From assembly GCA_023412515.1 (NCBI GenBank), contig JAEYNO010000310.1, positions 1 through 23,607 on the forward strand: a DNA stretch of 23,607 nucleotides, given 5' to 3'. Source of the DNA: Actinomycetes bacterium. GTDB lineage: Bacteria > Actinomycetota > Actinomycetes > Actinomycetales > Cellulomonadaceae. Under the pieces are notes generated by a model. It did no database searches, was not told where the DNA came from, and saw only the letters and a program-made list of their open reading frames with translations. Position 1 is the first letter of the stretch; the number at the start of each line of letters is the position of its first letter. Shown here piece after piece: positions 13,472 to 21,086 of the stretch. The position numbers and the translations under genes are program-made.

Positions 13472-14164
13472 TCAGGAGGTGACGCCACGCATGACGAGTG
13501 CCGTGAACTCGTCCATCAGGTAGCCGACGCCGACGTACCCCCCGAAGAGCGAAGACACCTCGTGGGTGATGGTGACCGTCCCCGGAGCGACGAGCCCGGT
13601 CCAGGAGACCGCACCTCCACCGTGGACGACGTTCGGGACCCCGGTCTCTCGTGGCATCACGAGCGACGGCAGCATGACGACCTCGTTGTTCCTGCCGCCA
13701 CCGGGGACGGGATGGCTCACGACGAGCCGCTGCTCGATCACCTGGTCACGGCTCTGCTCCGATGTCGTTCCCCCGCGCAGGATGGCCGACCCCGACAGGA
13801 CCAGGGCCTGCCCTCCTGCCGGTGCCGTCATGGACGTCGACCCGCGTGCGGTGAAGCTCGTCGCGGTCAGGGGGAACGAGGAGTCGGACCAGATCTGCGC
13901 GGTGAGCAGGTCCAGGCGCTGCGCAGCGACGACCGTAGCGAGGTCCGCGACCACCCGGGCGAGGTCGGCGCGTGCGTGGTCGACGTCGCCGACCACGCCG
14001 GCGAGGTCGTCGATCGTGGACTGCAGGGCTGCTGTCGTGCCCGTGAAGCTCTTCGCGATCGACGGGCCGAGCTCGCGCTGCGCGCGACGGAGGTCGGCGA
14101 TCTGCCGGAGCAGATGGTCCTCCCCGGTGGCGCCGGGGAAGCCGAGGGTGCCGAGGTCGCTCAT
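13472..14164 (-). CDS. Minor tail protein with N-terminal coiled coil
   Basis: A 230-aa protein. Residues 15-85 form a long helix with heptad spacing (LLRQIADLRRAQRELGPSIA and DDLAGVVGDVDHARADLARV), followed by a beta-rich C-terminal half (from about 95: SDSSFPLTATSFTARGSTSM; closing VTITHEVSSLFGGYVGVGYL). The pattern suits a trimeric tail-tip or fibre component. Its ATG overlaps the stop of the Gp37-like gene as ATGA. No precise family recognised; the tail assignment rests on position and architecture. Confidence 0.75.
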   Translation of the reverse strand: MSDLGTLGFPGATGEDHLLRQIADLRRAQRELGPSIAKSFTGTTAALQSTIDDLAGVVGDVDHARADLARVVADLATVVAAQRLDLLTAQIWSDSSFPLTATSFTARGSTSMTAPAGGQALVLSGSAILRGGTTSEQSRDQVIEQRLVVSHPVPGGGRNNEVVMLPSLVMPRETGVPNVVHGGGAVSWTGLVAPGTVTITHEVSSLFGGYVGVGYLMDEFTALVMRGVTS

Positions 14165-15282
14165 GAGGTGCTCCACTCGTCGCTGCTGAGGACCGGGGTG
14201 ACCGTCGGGCTGCCGTCCAGCTCGAGCGTCCACCCGATCGCGCGGGCGGTGCCGGAGAGGCCGCCGGGGAACGCGGGCACGGTCTCGTGACCGTGCTGGT
14301 CGACGCCGCCGATCACGTACCCGACGTCGTCGCCGGCGTCCCAGTCGCGCCCGAGCGTGGGCGCGGCGGACAGGTCGGCGGTCAGCTCGAGCGCGACCGA
14401 GCCGCGGGACAGCGCGGCCAGCGCACGGGCGGCGTGCTCCTCCAGGACGGCGGTCGTCGTGATGGACGTCGAGGGGGTCCACCGGTACTCGACCAGAGGC
14501 CGCTCGGGGTCCCCGGAGCGTCGTGGCCGGGACTGCGGCCGCAGATCGCCGTCGGCGGTGGACACCGCGACGACCGATGTGGCGCCGCGACCGTGTGCCC
14601 AGTCCTCGACGAGTCGGGTCGCCGTGACCGAGCCGGGCAGGTCGAACGTCGCGGCCGGCCCCAGCCCCGCGGGGACGGCCCGCCCGACACGGCTGCCGAC
14701 CTGCAGGACCGGCGTGTACCGCTCGGGTCCCGTGCGGTGCTCCCAGACGACCGTCCACTCCGGGCCGCCGACGACGCCGGACAGCTCCTGGAGGACGGAG
14801 AGCACCGTCTTGTCGTCGCCGTCGTCGTACCACCGGTCGCGCGTGCTCCCTGGGCCGTCGAGGACCTCGACGCGCAGCGGCCGGCCGGCGTCGGCCGTGG
14901 TGTCGACCACGTACCGGTCGACCAGGTCGGCGACCACGAGGTTCTGCCCGACGCCGGTGTACCGGACGCCCCCCACGTACCGCAGGTCCAGGTAGGCCTC
15001 GAACGACGCGAGCGACAGCGTGATCGCGTCGCCGTTGTCGCGGTCCCGGCGGGTCACGTCGCCACCCCACACCGGGCGTCCGTCGACGAGCAGCACGAGC
15101 GCGGCCGCCCGCGGGAGCGTGGCACGCAGCCAGTTCGCGGGGGCGCCCGCCAGCGGCAGCGTCGCCGTCGTCGAGGTGTACGTGCCGATCGTCCGGGAGA
15201 CGGAGCGGACCTCGAGGTCCGGCAGCTCGGCCAGGACCCGGCCCGTGCGCGCGTCGGTCGCGACCCAGGCGAGGTCGGTCAC
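14161..15282 (-). CDS. Minor tail protein, siphovirus ReqiPepy6 Gp37-like
   Basis: About 373 aa, resembling the Gp37-like family (PF14594) of siphovirus tail-tip proteins. The N-terminal part has the family's pattern: an opening describing a reference surface (VLAELPDLEVRSVSRTIGTY), LPLAGAPANWLRATLP, then VLLVDGRPVWGGDVTRRDRD and ITLSLASFEAYLDLR. I chose GTG 15282 because it overlaps the upstream stop as GTGA, the same four-base coupling seen at several neighbours; a GTG at 15309 would add nine residues and a longer overlap. It probably forms part of the baseplate hub that joins Dit to the receptor-binding apparatus. Confidence 0.85.
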   Translation of the reverse strand: MTDLAWVATDARTGRVLAELPDLEVRSVSRTIGTYTSTTATLPLAGAPANWLRATLPRAAALVLLVDGRPVWGGDVTRRDRDNGDAITLSLASFEAYLDLRYVGGVRYTGVGQNLVVADLVDRYVVDTTADAGRPLRVEVLDGPGSTRDRWYDDGDDKTVLSVLQELSGVVGGPEWTVVWEHRTGPERYTPVLQVGSRVGRAVPAGLGPAATFDLPGSVTATRLVEDWAHGRGATSVVAVSTADGDLRPQSRPRRSGDPERPLVEYRWTPSTSITTTAVLEEHAARALAALSRGSVALELTADLSAAPTLGRDWDAGDDVGYVIGGVDQHGHETVPAFPGGLSGTARAIGWTLELDGSPTVTPVLSSDEWSTS

Positions 15283-16349
15283 GGCGCGGACTCGTATGTG
15301 AGGTTCCACGAGAACGAGTCACCCAGCGTCCACGGGAAAGGATGTCCCGCCGTGACCACGCTGCTCGACGTACGGATGTAGAACGTCCTGGACGTCGCGA
15401 CCGAGGGGAAACCGAAGAACGTCGCGGCACCTGCGTCGTTGAGCATCGAGACCCCCATGACCATGAGGATGCTGTTGTGCGCGCCGCTGACAGCTCGGGG
15501 AAGACCGACCTGGATCGGGCTGGCGTTCATCGCGAACCCCGCGCCGAGGGTGACCCGACCGCTGCACGCGACCGTCGAGCCCAGCAGCTGCCACCGGGCG
15601 ACGACCTCGCTCGCCCCCGGGATGAAGTTCCCCCAGGTGGGCGTGTACGGCGCCCACGCGCCGCTGCCCACGATGCTCTGCTCCCACCCCGATCCCCGGT
15701 GCCGCTCCACCACACCCGCGCGCGAGCCGCCCACGTGCTCGACCCACAGCGGTGCCGCCACGGACGAGCCGAGCGTCGCCAGGAGCGCGTCCCGCTCGGC
15801 GTCCGACCGCACCTGGTACGGCGCGCCAGCGAGCGTGAGCGCCGGTGCCTGCCGCTGGACGGTCGGCGACCCGCCACCGGCGCGCGGCACGCTGATGGTC
15901 GCGAGGACCATGGCACGCGCCGGGGTCGTGGGCGCGGACGGCGCCGCAGCCGGGGTGCCGGCCACGTACCCGACGACCAGTCCCGGCGTGCTCGTGCCGT
16001 CGCTCTCGGACGGGTCGGCCACCTGCACGTAGACGAGGTCGACGCGCGGGTGGGACGCGTCGGCGGCGTCGAGCGGTCCCGTCTCCTCGGCGTCGAGCGC
16101 GTACTCGTACGGGCCGACGGCGGCCGGGGTGTGCACGTCGAGGACGCCGGCGTGCGGGGTGACGCCCCACGACACCGACGTCGCCCAGACGAACCCGTCC
16201 GGGGTGCCCGGACGGACGCCCGAGCGGGTCCCGAACGGGCGCGCCGCGCGCGCCCCGGCGTACCTGAGCGACCCGAGCTGACGCAGCGCGCGGCCGTTGT
16301 ACCCGGGCTCCCCGGAGACCGCGTTGACCGGCCAGAGGCTCTTCACCAT
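15279..16349 (-). CDS. Minor tail protein / receptor-binding protein candidate
   Basis: A 356-aa protein with two parts. Residues 1-200 are a virion-attached region (LWPVNAVSGEPGYNGRALRQ; DGFVWATSVSWGVTPHAGVL; HPRVDLVYVQVADPSESDG) as in many actinophage tail-tip proteins. Residues about 233-356 are a beta-sandwich-like tail (YTPTWGNFIPGASEVVARWQ; GSTVACSGRVTLGAGF) of the kind found at the C-termini of receptor-binding proteins and fibres. ATG 16349 has GAGGGAG five bases upstream. This is the gene most likely to set the target range. Tail function is firm from context, receptor binding is inference. Confidence 0.8.
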   Translation of the reverse strand: MVKSLWPVNAVSGEPGYNGRALRQLGSLRYAGARAARPFGTRSGVRPGTPDGFVWATSVSWGVTPHAGVLDVHTPAAVGPYEYALDAEETGPLDAADASHPRVDLVYVQVADPSESDGTSTPGLVVGYVAGTPAAAPSAPTTPARAMVLATISVPRAGGGSPTVQRQAPALTLAGAPYQVRSDAERDALLATLGSSVAAPLWVEHVGGSRAGVVERHRGSGWEQSIVGSGAWAPYTPTWGNFIPGASEVVARWQLLGSTVACSGRVTLGAGFAMNASPIQVGLPRAVSGAHNSILMVMGVSMLNDAGAATFFGFPSVATSRTFYIRTSSSVVTAGHPFPWTLGDSFSWNLTYESAP

Positions 16350-16359
16350 GCTTGCTCCC

Positions 16360-17187
16360 TCACATCCACGACGGGACGGCCTCGACCGTCAGCTTCGCCA
16401 GCGGTGCGGGCCCGCCGGCCGAGAACGCCCAGGTGTTGGGGCCCGGCTCGAACACGGACCAGCCGCGTTCGGTGACCCACTGGGTGCGCGACGCCTGGCC
16501 CTGGGCGAGGACCTCGTGCCGCTCCATGTCGACGACCACGAACTCACCGGCCTGCAGGACCAGCGACGAGGCGAAGACGAGCGAGCGCCCGGTGCCGACG
16601 TGGGTGACGACCGGCGCGCTGACAGGGCCGTCGATGCGCAGGCGCACCGCGCCGGGGGCGGTGCCCGGGTTCACGAGCGACACCTGCCCGCTGACCTGTG
16701 CCGCGGTGACCGCGAACGGCACGACGATCGGGACGGTCAGCCCCCCGGAGGTCGAGGGGAGCGCCGTGCTGGCGGTCAGCGGCGCGCCGACGAGGCGTGG
16801 GTCGAGCGCGACGACCTGCACCGACCACCGCGCCGCGCGGTCGGTCACGGGCCGGACGAGGACCTCGTCCTCGCGGCGCACGACGAGCGAGCGGGATCGC
16901 CCCTGCTCGTGCAGGATCATCTCGTGGTCGTCGAGCGCGACGGCGGCGGTGAGCACGTCACGCTGGGCCCACAGTGCCGCCTCGGTCGGCGCGGTCATGA
17001 CTCCCTCGAGCCGGACGTGCCGCGGCTGCAGGTGGGCGCGCCCGGCGGTCGCGCCGTGTGCGCGGGCCCGCTGCCGTGGCGAGATCGTGGACCCCGGGGA
17101 CCCGAGTCCCTCGAGCGTGCGGTGGTCGAACCCCCACGCGGGCGTCGACAGGTCGAGTCCGTTGAGGACCACGCGTGGCGTCGTCAT
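16360..17187 (-). CDS. Distal tail (Dit-like) protein
   Basis: A 275-aa siphovirus-type distal tail component that forms the ring at the end of the tail tube. The N-terminal tube-docking domain is seen as RVVLNGLDLSTPAWGFDHRT, and the second half is a carbohydrate-binding-like beta domain (QVSGQVSLVNPGTAPGAVRL; EFVVVDMERHEVLAQG). It lies directly after the tape measure gene, the normal Dit position. Start is ATG 17187 (one-base overlap with the tape measure stop, TGATG) or GTG 17190 (GTGA overlap); they differ by one residue. Confidence 0.85.
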   Translation of the reverse strand: MTTPRVVLNGLDLSTPAWGFDHRTLEGLGSPGSTISPRQRARAHGATAGRAHLQPRHVRLEGVMTAPTEAALWAQRDVLTAAVALDDHEMILHEQGRSRSLVVRREDEVLVRPVTDRAARWSVQVVALDPRLVGAPLTASTALPSTSGGLTVPIVVPFAVTAAQVSGQVSLVNPGTAPGAVRLRIDGPVSAPVVTHVGTGRSLVFASSLVLQAGEFVVVDMERHEVLAQGQASRTQWVTERGWSVFEPGPNTWAFSAGGPAPLAKLTVEAVPSWM

Positions 17188-19220
17188 CACACCCCCAGCT
17201 GTGCCTGGCGACGCGCGACCGCCATCGCCGTGCCGATCGGATCGGTGGTCTCGTAGACCGAGATGTTCGTGTCACCCCGGCCACGCGGGTTCTGCGCGTC
17301 CCAGAGGAGCTCGAGGTGGGCGTCGGCCGTGACCTGCGACGGCAGGTCGGCGATGACGCCCATGAGCTCGCGACGCACCGCGGGGCCGCCGTCCTCGAGG
17401 CCGAGTCGCATGCCCTCGGTCGTGTCGTGGCCGATCGCACGGAAGACGCGCGACGGCGAACGGATGCCGAGCAGGTCCTTCGCGCTGGAGATCACGCTCC
17501 CGACGGCGTCCTTGACGGTGCGGAGGACGGAGCCGACGGCGTCCTGGATGCCCTTGGCGAGCCCGCGCAGCAGGTCGCCGCCGGCCTGCTGCAGCAGCGG
17601 GACCATCGCGACGACCGTGTCGAGCAGCTGGGGGCCGAGCGTGCGCAGCGACTGCAGGAGCACGGGGACGACGACCGGCAGCGCCTGCACGAGCCCGGTG
17701 AACAGCTGGATCGCCCCGTTGACGAGCATGGGCAGCAGGCCCATGAGGGTCGACACCAGCTGGGGCAGCATCGCGACGACCTGCGTGAGCAGGGTCGGGA
17801 TCATCTGCAGCAGCCCGGTCACGAGGGCGGTGAACAGCGTGATCGCGCTCGTCAGGAGCTGCGGCAGCAGCGAGACCACCGTGGCGATGATCGACGGGAG
17901 CATCCCGACGATCGTCGTGAGCAGCGTCGGCAACGTCTGCGTCACGGCGGTGACCAGGCTCGTGAAGAGCGTGAGCGCGGTGTCGAGCAGCGCCGGCAGC
18001 ATGCCGGTGACGGTCTCCAGCAGCGATGGCAGGATGCCGAGAACGGTCGTGACCAGCTGCGGGGTCACGGCGACGACGGCGGTGACGAGGCTCGTGAAGA
18101 GCGTGAGCGCCGTGTCGAGGAGGGCCGGGAGCATCCCGGTCACGGTGGTCAGCAGCGTGGGCAGGACGCCCAGGACTGTCGTGACCAGCACGGGGATCAC
18201 CGTGACGACGGCGGTGACGAGGCTCGTGAAGAGCTGCAGCCCGGTGTCCAGCAGCGTCGGCAGCGCCGCCAGCAGGGTGCCGACGACGAGGGGGACCATC
18301 GTGGCGAACGACGCGACGAGCGCGGGCAGCGACGCCGCGACGGCGCCGACGAGGCCGTCGACGAGGGTCGCGGCCGCGGCGACGACCACGGGCAGGTTCC
18401 CGACGAGGTTCGCCACCAGGGCCGGCACGACCTGCTCTAGCAGCGGGGGGATCGCACCCAGCAGGCCGGTGACCGCGCCCAGGACCATCGGGACGACGGC
18501 GTCGAAACCGGCGGCGAGCGTCCCCGGGTCGACCGCCAGGAGCGCGACGAGGGCCCCGGCAGCGAGGCCGACGGGCCCGGTCAGGGCGCCGAACGCCTTG
18601 CCGAGGAGCGGGACCTTGTCCAGCGCCGAGCCGAGCGTCGGGCCCAGGAGCCCGGCGACGAGGCCGATCGCGGGCGCGAGCGCCGCCGTGACGGCGCCGA
18701 CCTGCGACGCGACACCCGCGAAGTCGACGCCCTGGAGCATCGTCGACAGGCGCGCGGAGGCGTCCGCGACGACGGGCGCCAGGCGGCCGGCGATCTCGTC
18801 GACCAGCGGCTTCATCGCGGCCGTGACGGCCTCGATCACGGGCAGCGTGTCGGTGAGGACGACGGCGAGCGCCGCGAGCGCCGGGGACACGAACATCGCG
18901 CCCAGGCCGCCGAGCGACTCCTTGACCTTCGCCAACGAGCCGGAGAACGTCTGGACGCCCTCCTGCGCCTTGTCGAGCGCGAGGGCGTGGTCGATGCTGC
19001 CCTTGACGGCCGCCTTGCCGAGCCCGACGAGCGCGTCCGTGGCCGCCCCGGCGACGGCGACGACCCCGGAGCGCAGGGCGCCCCCGAGCCTCGAGCCCAC
19101 GGTGGCGGCGGTCTCCGCCGCCTTCTCCTCGGTCTCCTTGAGCGCGTTCGTGACGTTGTTCGTGAACGACACCGTGTCGACGGCGATCGCGACGTACACG
19201 TCACCGAGGCGTTGCTCCAC
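17187..19220 (-). CDS. Tail tape measure protein
   Basis: A 677-aa protein that sets tail length and is ejected through the tube. It starts with GTG 19220, preceded by GAGGGGG; the Pro/Thr-rich open frame upstream is not part of it. The N-terminus (GDVYVAIAVDTVSFTNNVTN) and helical region to about 140 are typical of actinophage tape measures; the C-terminal end holds the widespread motif LLGIRSPSRVFRAIGHDTTE. The middle (about 230-560) is highly hydrophobic and built from 11-residue units, including five 44-residue copies (see repeat at 17580-18239). At about 0.15 nm per residue it implies a tail of roughly 100 nm. No lysozyme or peptidase domain is evident. Confidence 0.93.
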   Translation of the reverse strand: MEQRLGDVYVAIAVDTVSFTNNVTNALKETEEKAAETAATVGSRLGGALRSGVVAVAGAATDALVGLGKAAVKGSIDHALALDKAQEGVQTFSGSLAKVKESLGGLGAMFVSPALAALAVVLTDTLPVIEAVTAAMKPLVDEIAGRLAPVVADASARLSTMLQGVDFAGVASQVGAVTAALAPAIGLVAGLLGPTLGSALDKVPLLGKAFGALTGPVGLAAGALVALLAVDPGTLAAGFDAVVPMVLGAVTGLLGAIPPLLEQVVPALVANLVGNLPVVVAAAATLVDGLVGAVAASLPALVASFATMVPLVVGTLLAALPTLLDTGLQLFTSLVTAVVTVIPVLVTTVLGVLPTLLTTVTGMLPALLDTALTLFTSLVTAVVAVTPQLVTTVLGILPSLLETVTGMLPALLDTALTLFTSLVTAVTQTLPTLLTTIVGMLPSIIATVVSLLPQLLTSAITLFTALVTGLLQMIPTLLTQVVAMLPQLVSTLMGLLPMLVNGAIQLFTGLVQALPVVVPVLLQSLRTLGPQLLDTVVAMVPLLQQAGGDLLRGLAKGIQDAVGSVLRTVKDAVGSVISSAKDLLGIRSPSRVFRAIGHDTTEGMRLGLEDGGPAVRRELMGVIADLPSQVTADAHLELLWDAQNPRGRGDTNISVYETTDPIGTAMAVARRQAQLGV
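17580..18239 (-). repeat. Five tandem 132-bp (44-residue) repeats in the tape measure gene
   Basis: Copies begin at 18239, 18107, 17975, 17843 and 17711 and run downwards. Each starts with a [LI]xLFT[SAG]LV segment followed by three LP-x-LL-type 11-residue units, so the protein has a 4 x 11 pattern. The second and third copies are nearly identical over LTLFTSLVTAV; the fifth is degenerate. The DNA is repetitive at exact 132-bp spacing. Confidence 0.9.
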
Positions 19221-19740
19221 GGGGCACCCCCTCGTCGTGTCGTCGGGCGGCGACGGCGGTCGTGCCGTCGGTGGTCGTGGTGGGGCCGGTGCTCGCGTCG
19301 GTCGCCGGCTCTGGTGCGCGGTGGTCGGTCCGGCGTGCGGCGTACCACCGGTCGAAGTCGGCGAGGGTGTCGAACCCCGTCCCGGCGCCGACGGTGTGCC
19401 GGTCGCGGTCACCGGCGCGGGCCGCCACCCCGGGGCGGGGCAGCGGCTCGGGCGGCGGGCGCCGGCCGGTGAAGTGCGCGCGCTCGAACTCCCAGCGCAG
19501 GACGCGGAGCTCGTCGACCAGCAGGGCCAGGAGCATCGGCTCGAGCGCCCAGAGCGCGTCGGGGTCGAGCGCGCGCCAGAGGGACGCCCCGGGGGAGAGG
19601 TGGTCGATCAGGTCCAGCAGGACCGTGGGCTGCAGGGTGCGCTCGGCGAGCACCTGGTCGAGGTCGAGGGCGTACTCGCGGCGCAGGTCTGCGCGCAGCG
19701 GCCCTCGATGCTCGACCAGGTACCCGACGAGCCTCAGGAG
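19201..19740 (-). CDS. Tail assembly chaperone, -1 frameshift extension (gpT-like)
   Basis: This frame has no good start of its own; the first GTG is at 19653 while clear coding potential runs back to 19740 (KLLRLVGYLVEHRGPLRADL). It is reached from the gpG-like gene by a -1 slip at CCCAAAC. The extension contributes 179 residues (DPDALWALEPMLLALLVDEL and VLRWEFERAHFTGRRPPPEP in its middle, Thr/Pro-rich end), giving a 290-aa fusion. Such fusions bind the tape measure and recruit major tail protein during assembly, and are made at a low ratio to gpG. The end overlaps the tape measure start by 20 bases. Confidence 0.85.
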   Translation of the reverse strand, partial: LLRLVGYLVEHRGPLRADLRREYALDLDQVLAERTLQPTVLLDLIDHLSPGASLWRALDPDALWALEPMLLALLVDELRVLRWEFERAHFTGRRPPPEPLPRPGVAARAGDRDRHTVGAGTGFDTLADFDRWYAARRTDHRAPEPATDASTGPTTTTDGTTAVAARRHDEGVPRGATPR

Positions 19741-20072
19741 TTTGGGGCGTCGACCGCCTTGACGGCCTCGAAGACCTCGCTGACCAGGCCGACGCCCTCG
19801 GCGATGCCGAGGCGGCCTTCGCCCTTGGCGGCGCTGATCAACCGGCGCGCGTCGTCGACGCCGAGGAACCGCGCCAGGACGTCGATCAGGCGCGGCAGCG
19901 TCCGCGTGGCGTCGTCGTCCTCGTGCAGGGTCTGGATGTCGAAGAGCAGCTCGAAGTCGTCGAACTTCTCGACCGGGATCGTCAGGTCGACCCCGCGGAC
20001 CGTGATCCGGAAGGTGCGCGGCCCGGGGCGGGCCTTCGTCCGTCGGTCCTGGGGTGTCGTGCTCGGTGCCAT
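19734..20072 (-). CDS. Tail assembly chaperone (gpG-like)
   Basis: A 112-aa protein between the major tail protein and tape measure genes, the fixed place of the gpG chaperone. It has a basic N-terminus (RRTKARPGPRTFRITVRGVD), then FELLFDIQTLHEDDDATRTL and LARFLGVDDARRLISAAKGE, and ends in VDAPNS at the slippery site. Most ribosomes stop here; a fraction shift to make the 290-aa fusion. Not a virion component. Start ATG 20072 follows GAGGCGG. A terminator-like stem precedes the gene, so it should be expressed below the major tail protein. Confidence 0.9.
   Translation of the reverse strand: MAPSTTPQDRRTKARPGPRTFRITVRGVDLTIPVEKFDDFELLFDIQTLHEDDDATRTLPRLIDVLARFLGVDDARRLISAAKGEGRLGIAEGVGLVSEVFEAVKAVDAPNS
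19740..19746 (-). promoter_or_regulatory. Programmed -1 ribosomal frameshift site CCCAAAC
   Basis: Read in the gpG frame as C CCA AAC, an exact X-XXY-YYZ heptamer, six bases before the gpG TGA. A -1 slip continues as CTC CTG AGG into the open gpT-like frame. Position and frame match the conserved tail-chaperone slip of lambda-type siphophages. Confidence 0.88.
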
Positions 20073-20112
20073 GCGTCCGCCGCCTCTCGTGCCGCGCCGT
20101 TCGGAAGGGGGG

Positions 20113-20154
20113 CCGCGGGGGCGGCGAGGCGGCGCGCGAACTCCGCCCCCGCGG
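20113..20154 (-). terminator. Stem between major tail protein and chaperone genes
   Basis: CCGCGGGGGCGG (20113-20124) is the exact inverse of 20143-20154: 12 GC-only pairs with an 18-base loop. It lies 12 bases after the major tail protein stop and probably acts as a partial terminator that reduces expression of the following tail genes. Confidence 0.75.
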
Positions 20155-20166
20155 GGTCTGTGTGGC

Positions 20167-20745
20167 TCAGGCGCCGGTGACGCCGTCGTCCGCGTACTCG
20201 TAGAAGTAGCGGCCCGCGGCGTCCTTGAAGAGCGTGAGCGTCACCGGGTAGGCCACGACCTGCGCGTCGGCGAAGGTCTGCGTGAACTCCTCGGTCGTGA
20301 CCTGCCCGCGCGGCACGACGATGCGCCGCACGTGGTCGCCGTCCTTGAGGTCGAAGACCCAGGACGACTCGGGCAGCTCTCCGCCGTCGTAGGCGACGGC
20401 GATCCGGGTGCCGGCCGACGCCGTCGCCGGGGTGATCGTCACTGCGGCGTCGCCCCAGATGGTGGTCGCGACGTCACCGTTCGCGGCCTCGATCAGCGTG
20501 AACTTCAGGGTCACGCCGATCTCGGTGCGGGTGCGCTTGACCTCGTCGCCGCCCCAGGCGCGGATCGTCTCGTAGGCCTTGGTGATGGCCCGCTCGAGGC
20601 CGTCCTGGGCGGCGTAGCCCTGACCCGCGAACGCGGTGTCGAGGGTCGACGTCTCGGAGGTCGGCAGGGTCGTGCCCACGGGGGCACGGAAGATGGCGCC
20701 GTTCGGCCGGGGTGTGCCGGCGACGACCTTCTGGCTGTCCGTCAC
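20167..20745 (-). CDS. Major tail protein
   Basis: A 192-aa tail-tube subunit. The N-terminus reads PNGAIFRAPVGTTLPTSETS and TLDTAFAGQGYAAQDGLERA, the pattern of actinophage major tail proteins (GA.lRAPlGT.lPT...talD.afv.lGy.seDGl); later WGGDEVKRTRTEIGVTLKFT and WVFDLKDGDHVRRIVVPRG. GTG 20745 has GGGAG six bases upstream and sits where the family begins. The same frame is open back to ATG 21036, but that stretch is low-complexity and behaves as leader RNA. First gene of the tail operon, followed by a terminator-like stem and the chaperones. Confidence 0.9.
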   Translation of the reverse strand: MTDSQKVVAGTPRPNGAIFRAPVGTTLPTSETSTLDTAFAGQGYAAQDGLERAITKAYETIRAWGGDEVKRTRTEIGVTLKFTLIEAANGDVATTIWGDAAVTITPATASAGTRIAVAYDGGELPESSWVFDLKDGDHVRRIVVPRGQVTTEEFTQTFADAQVVAYPVTLTLFKDAAGRYFYEYADDGVTGA

Positions 20746-21053
20746 GGAGTTCTCCCATCGGAGGTGCGCCGCCTCGTGGGATGTGGTGGTGCTGCGTGGT
20801 GCTGACCCGCGACGAGCGTTCGGGCGGGACGTCGTGCCGGCGTCGGTGGCCGGTGTGGCCCCAGGGGTGCCGCGCAGGACGTGACCGTGGTGCCGGGTGG
20901 GGCCCGGTGACGCCGTGGGGCGCTGCGAGCCGTCGTCGTCGGGGACGTCGACGGGGCGACCACGTCGGTGGGACGCCCCGGAGACGACGAAGGCCAGGTC
21001 GCCGCTGAGGGTGAGACCTGGCCCGACGGAGGGCATGACTGTCTTCCGTCGGG
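20746..21053 (-). promoter_or_regulatory. Structured ~305-nt leader of the tail operon
   Basis: Gene-free stretch between the tail promoter and the major tail protein. Perfect inverted repeats follow one another: CCCGACGGA (21022-21030) with 21045-21053; GGCCAGGT (20992-20999) with 21016-21023, which shares two bases with the first; and CGGGGCG (20952-20958) with 20974-20980 plus an inner CCAC-GTCG-GTGG stem. The first stem begins at the predicted transcript start. An ATG at 21036 with GGAAG six bases upstream is in frame with the major tail protein; a 97-residue extension is possible but looks unlike protein. Confidence 0.55.
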
Positions 21054-21057
21054 TAAC

Positions 21058-21086
21058 ACACTACCGCGTCCCGGGCCTGGTGTCAC
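21058..21086 (-). promoter_or_regulatory. Tail-operon promoter
   Basis: On the minus strand GTGACA (21086-21081), 17 bases, TAGTGT (21063-21058): one mismatch from the -35 consensus, ideal spacing, good -10. Predicted start near 21051. The -10 box overlaps the TAG stop of the upstream gene. No other promoter of this quality was seen ahead of the tail genes. Confidence 0.7.

Noticed and set aside
17580..18239. CRISPR array or other noncoding tandem repeat
   Set aside because: Spacing is an exact multiple of three, substitutions keep a protein pattern, and the repeats lie wholly inside the tape measure reading frame.
19221..19412. 64-residue N-terminal extension of the tape measure protein
   Set aside because: Pro/Thr-rich shadow of the chaperone gene; GTG 19220 has a strong Shine-Dalgarno and matches the usual start.
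17175..20805. Very long plus-strand frames opposite the tape measure and chaperone genes
   Set aside because: Antisense frames in high-GC repetitive DNA; composition (Arg/Ser/Thr/Gln repeats) follows from the tape measure repeats read backwards.
20746..21036. 97-residue N-terminal extension of the major tail protein from ATG 21036
   Set aside because: The ATG has a passable ribosome site, but the residues are Pro/Thr/Arg/His-rich and the family's N-terminus coincides with GTG 20745; kept only as a caveat.
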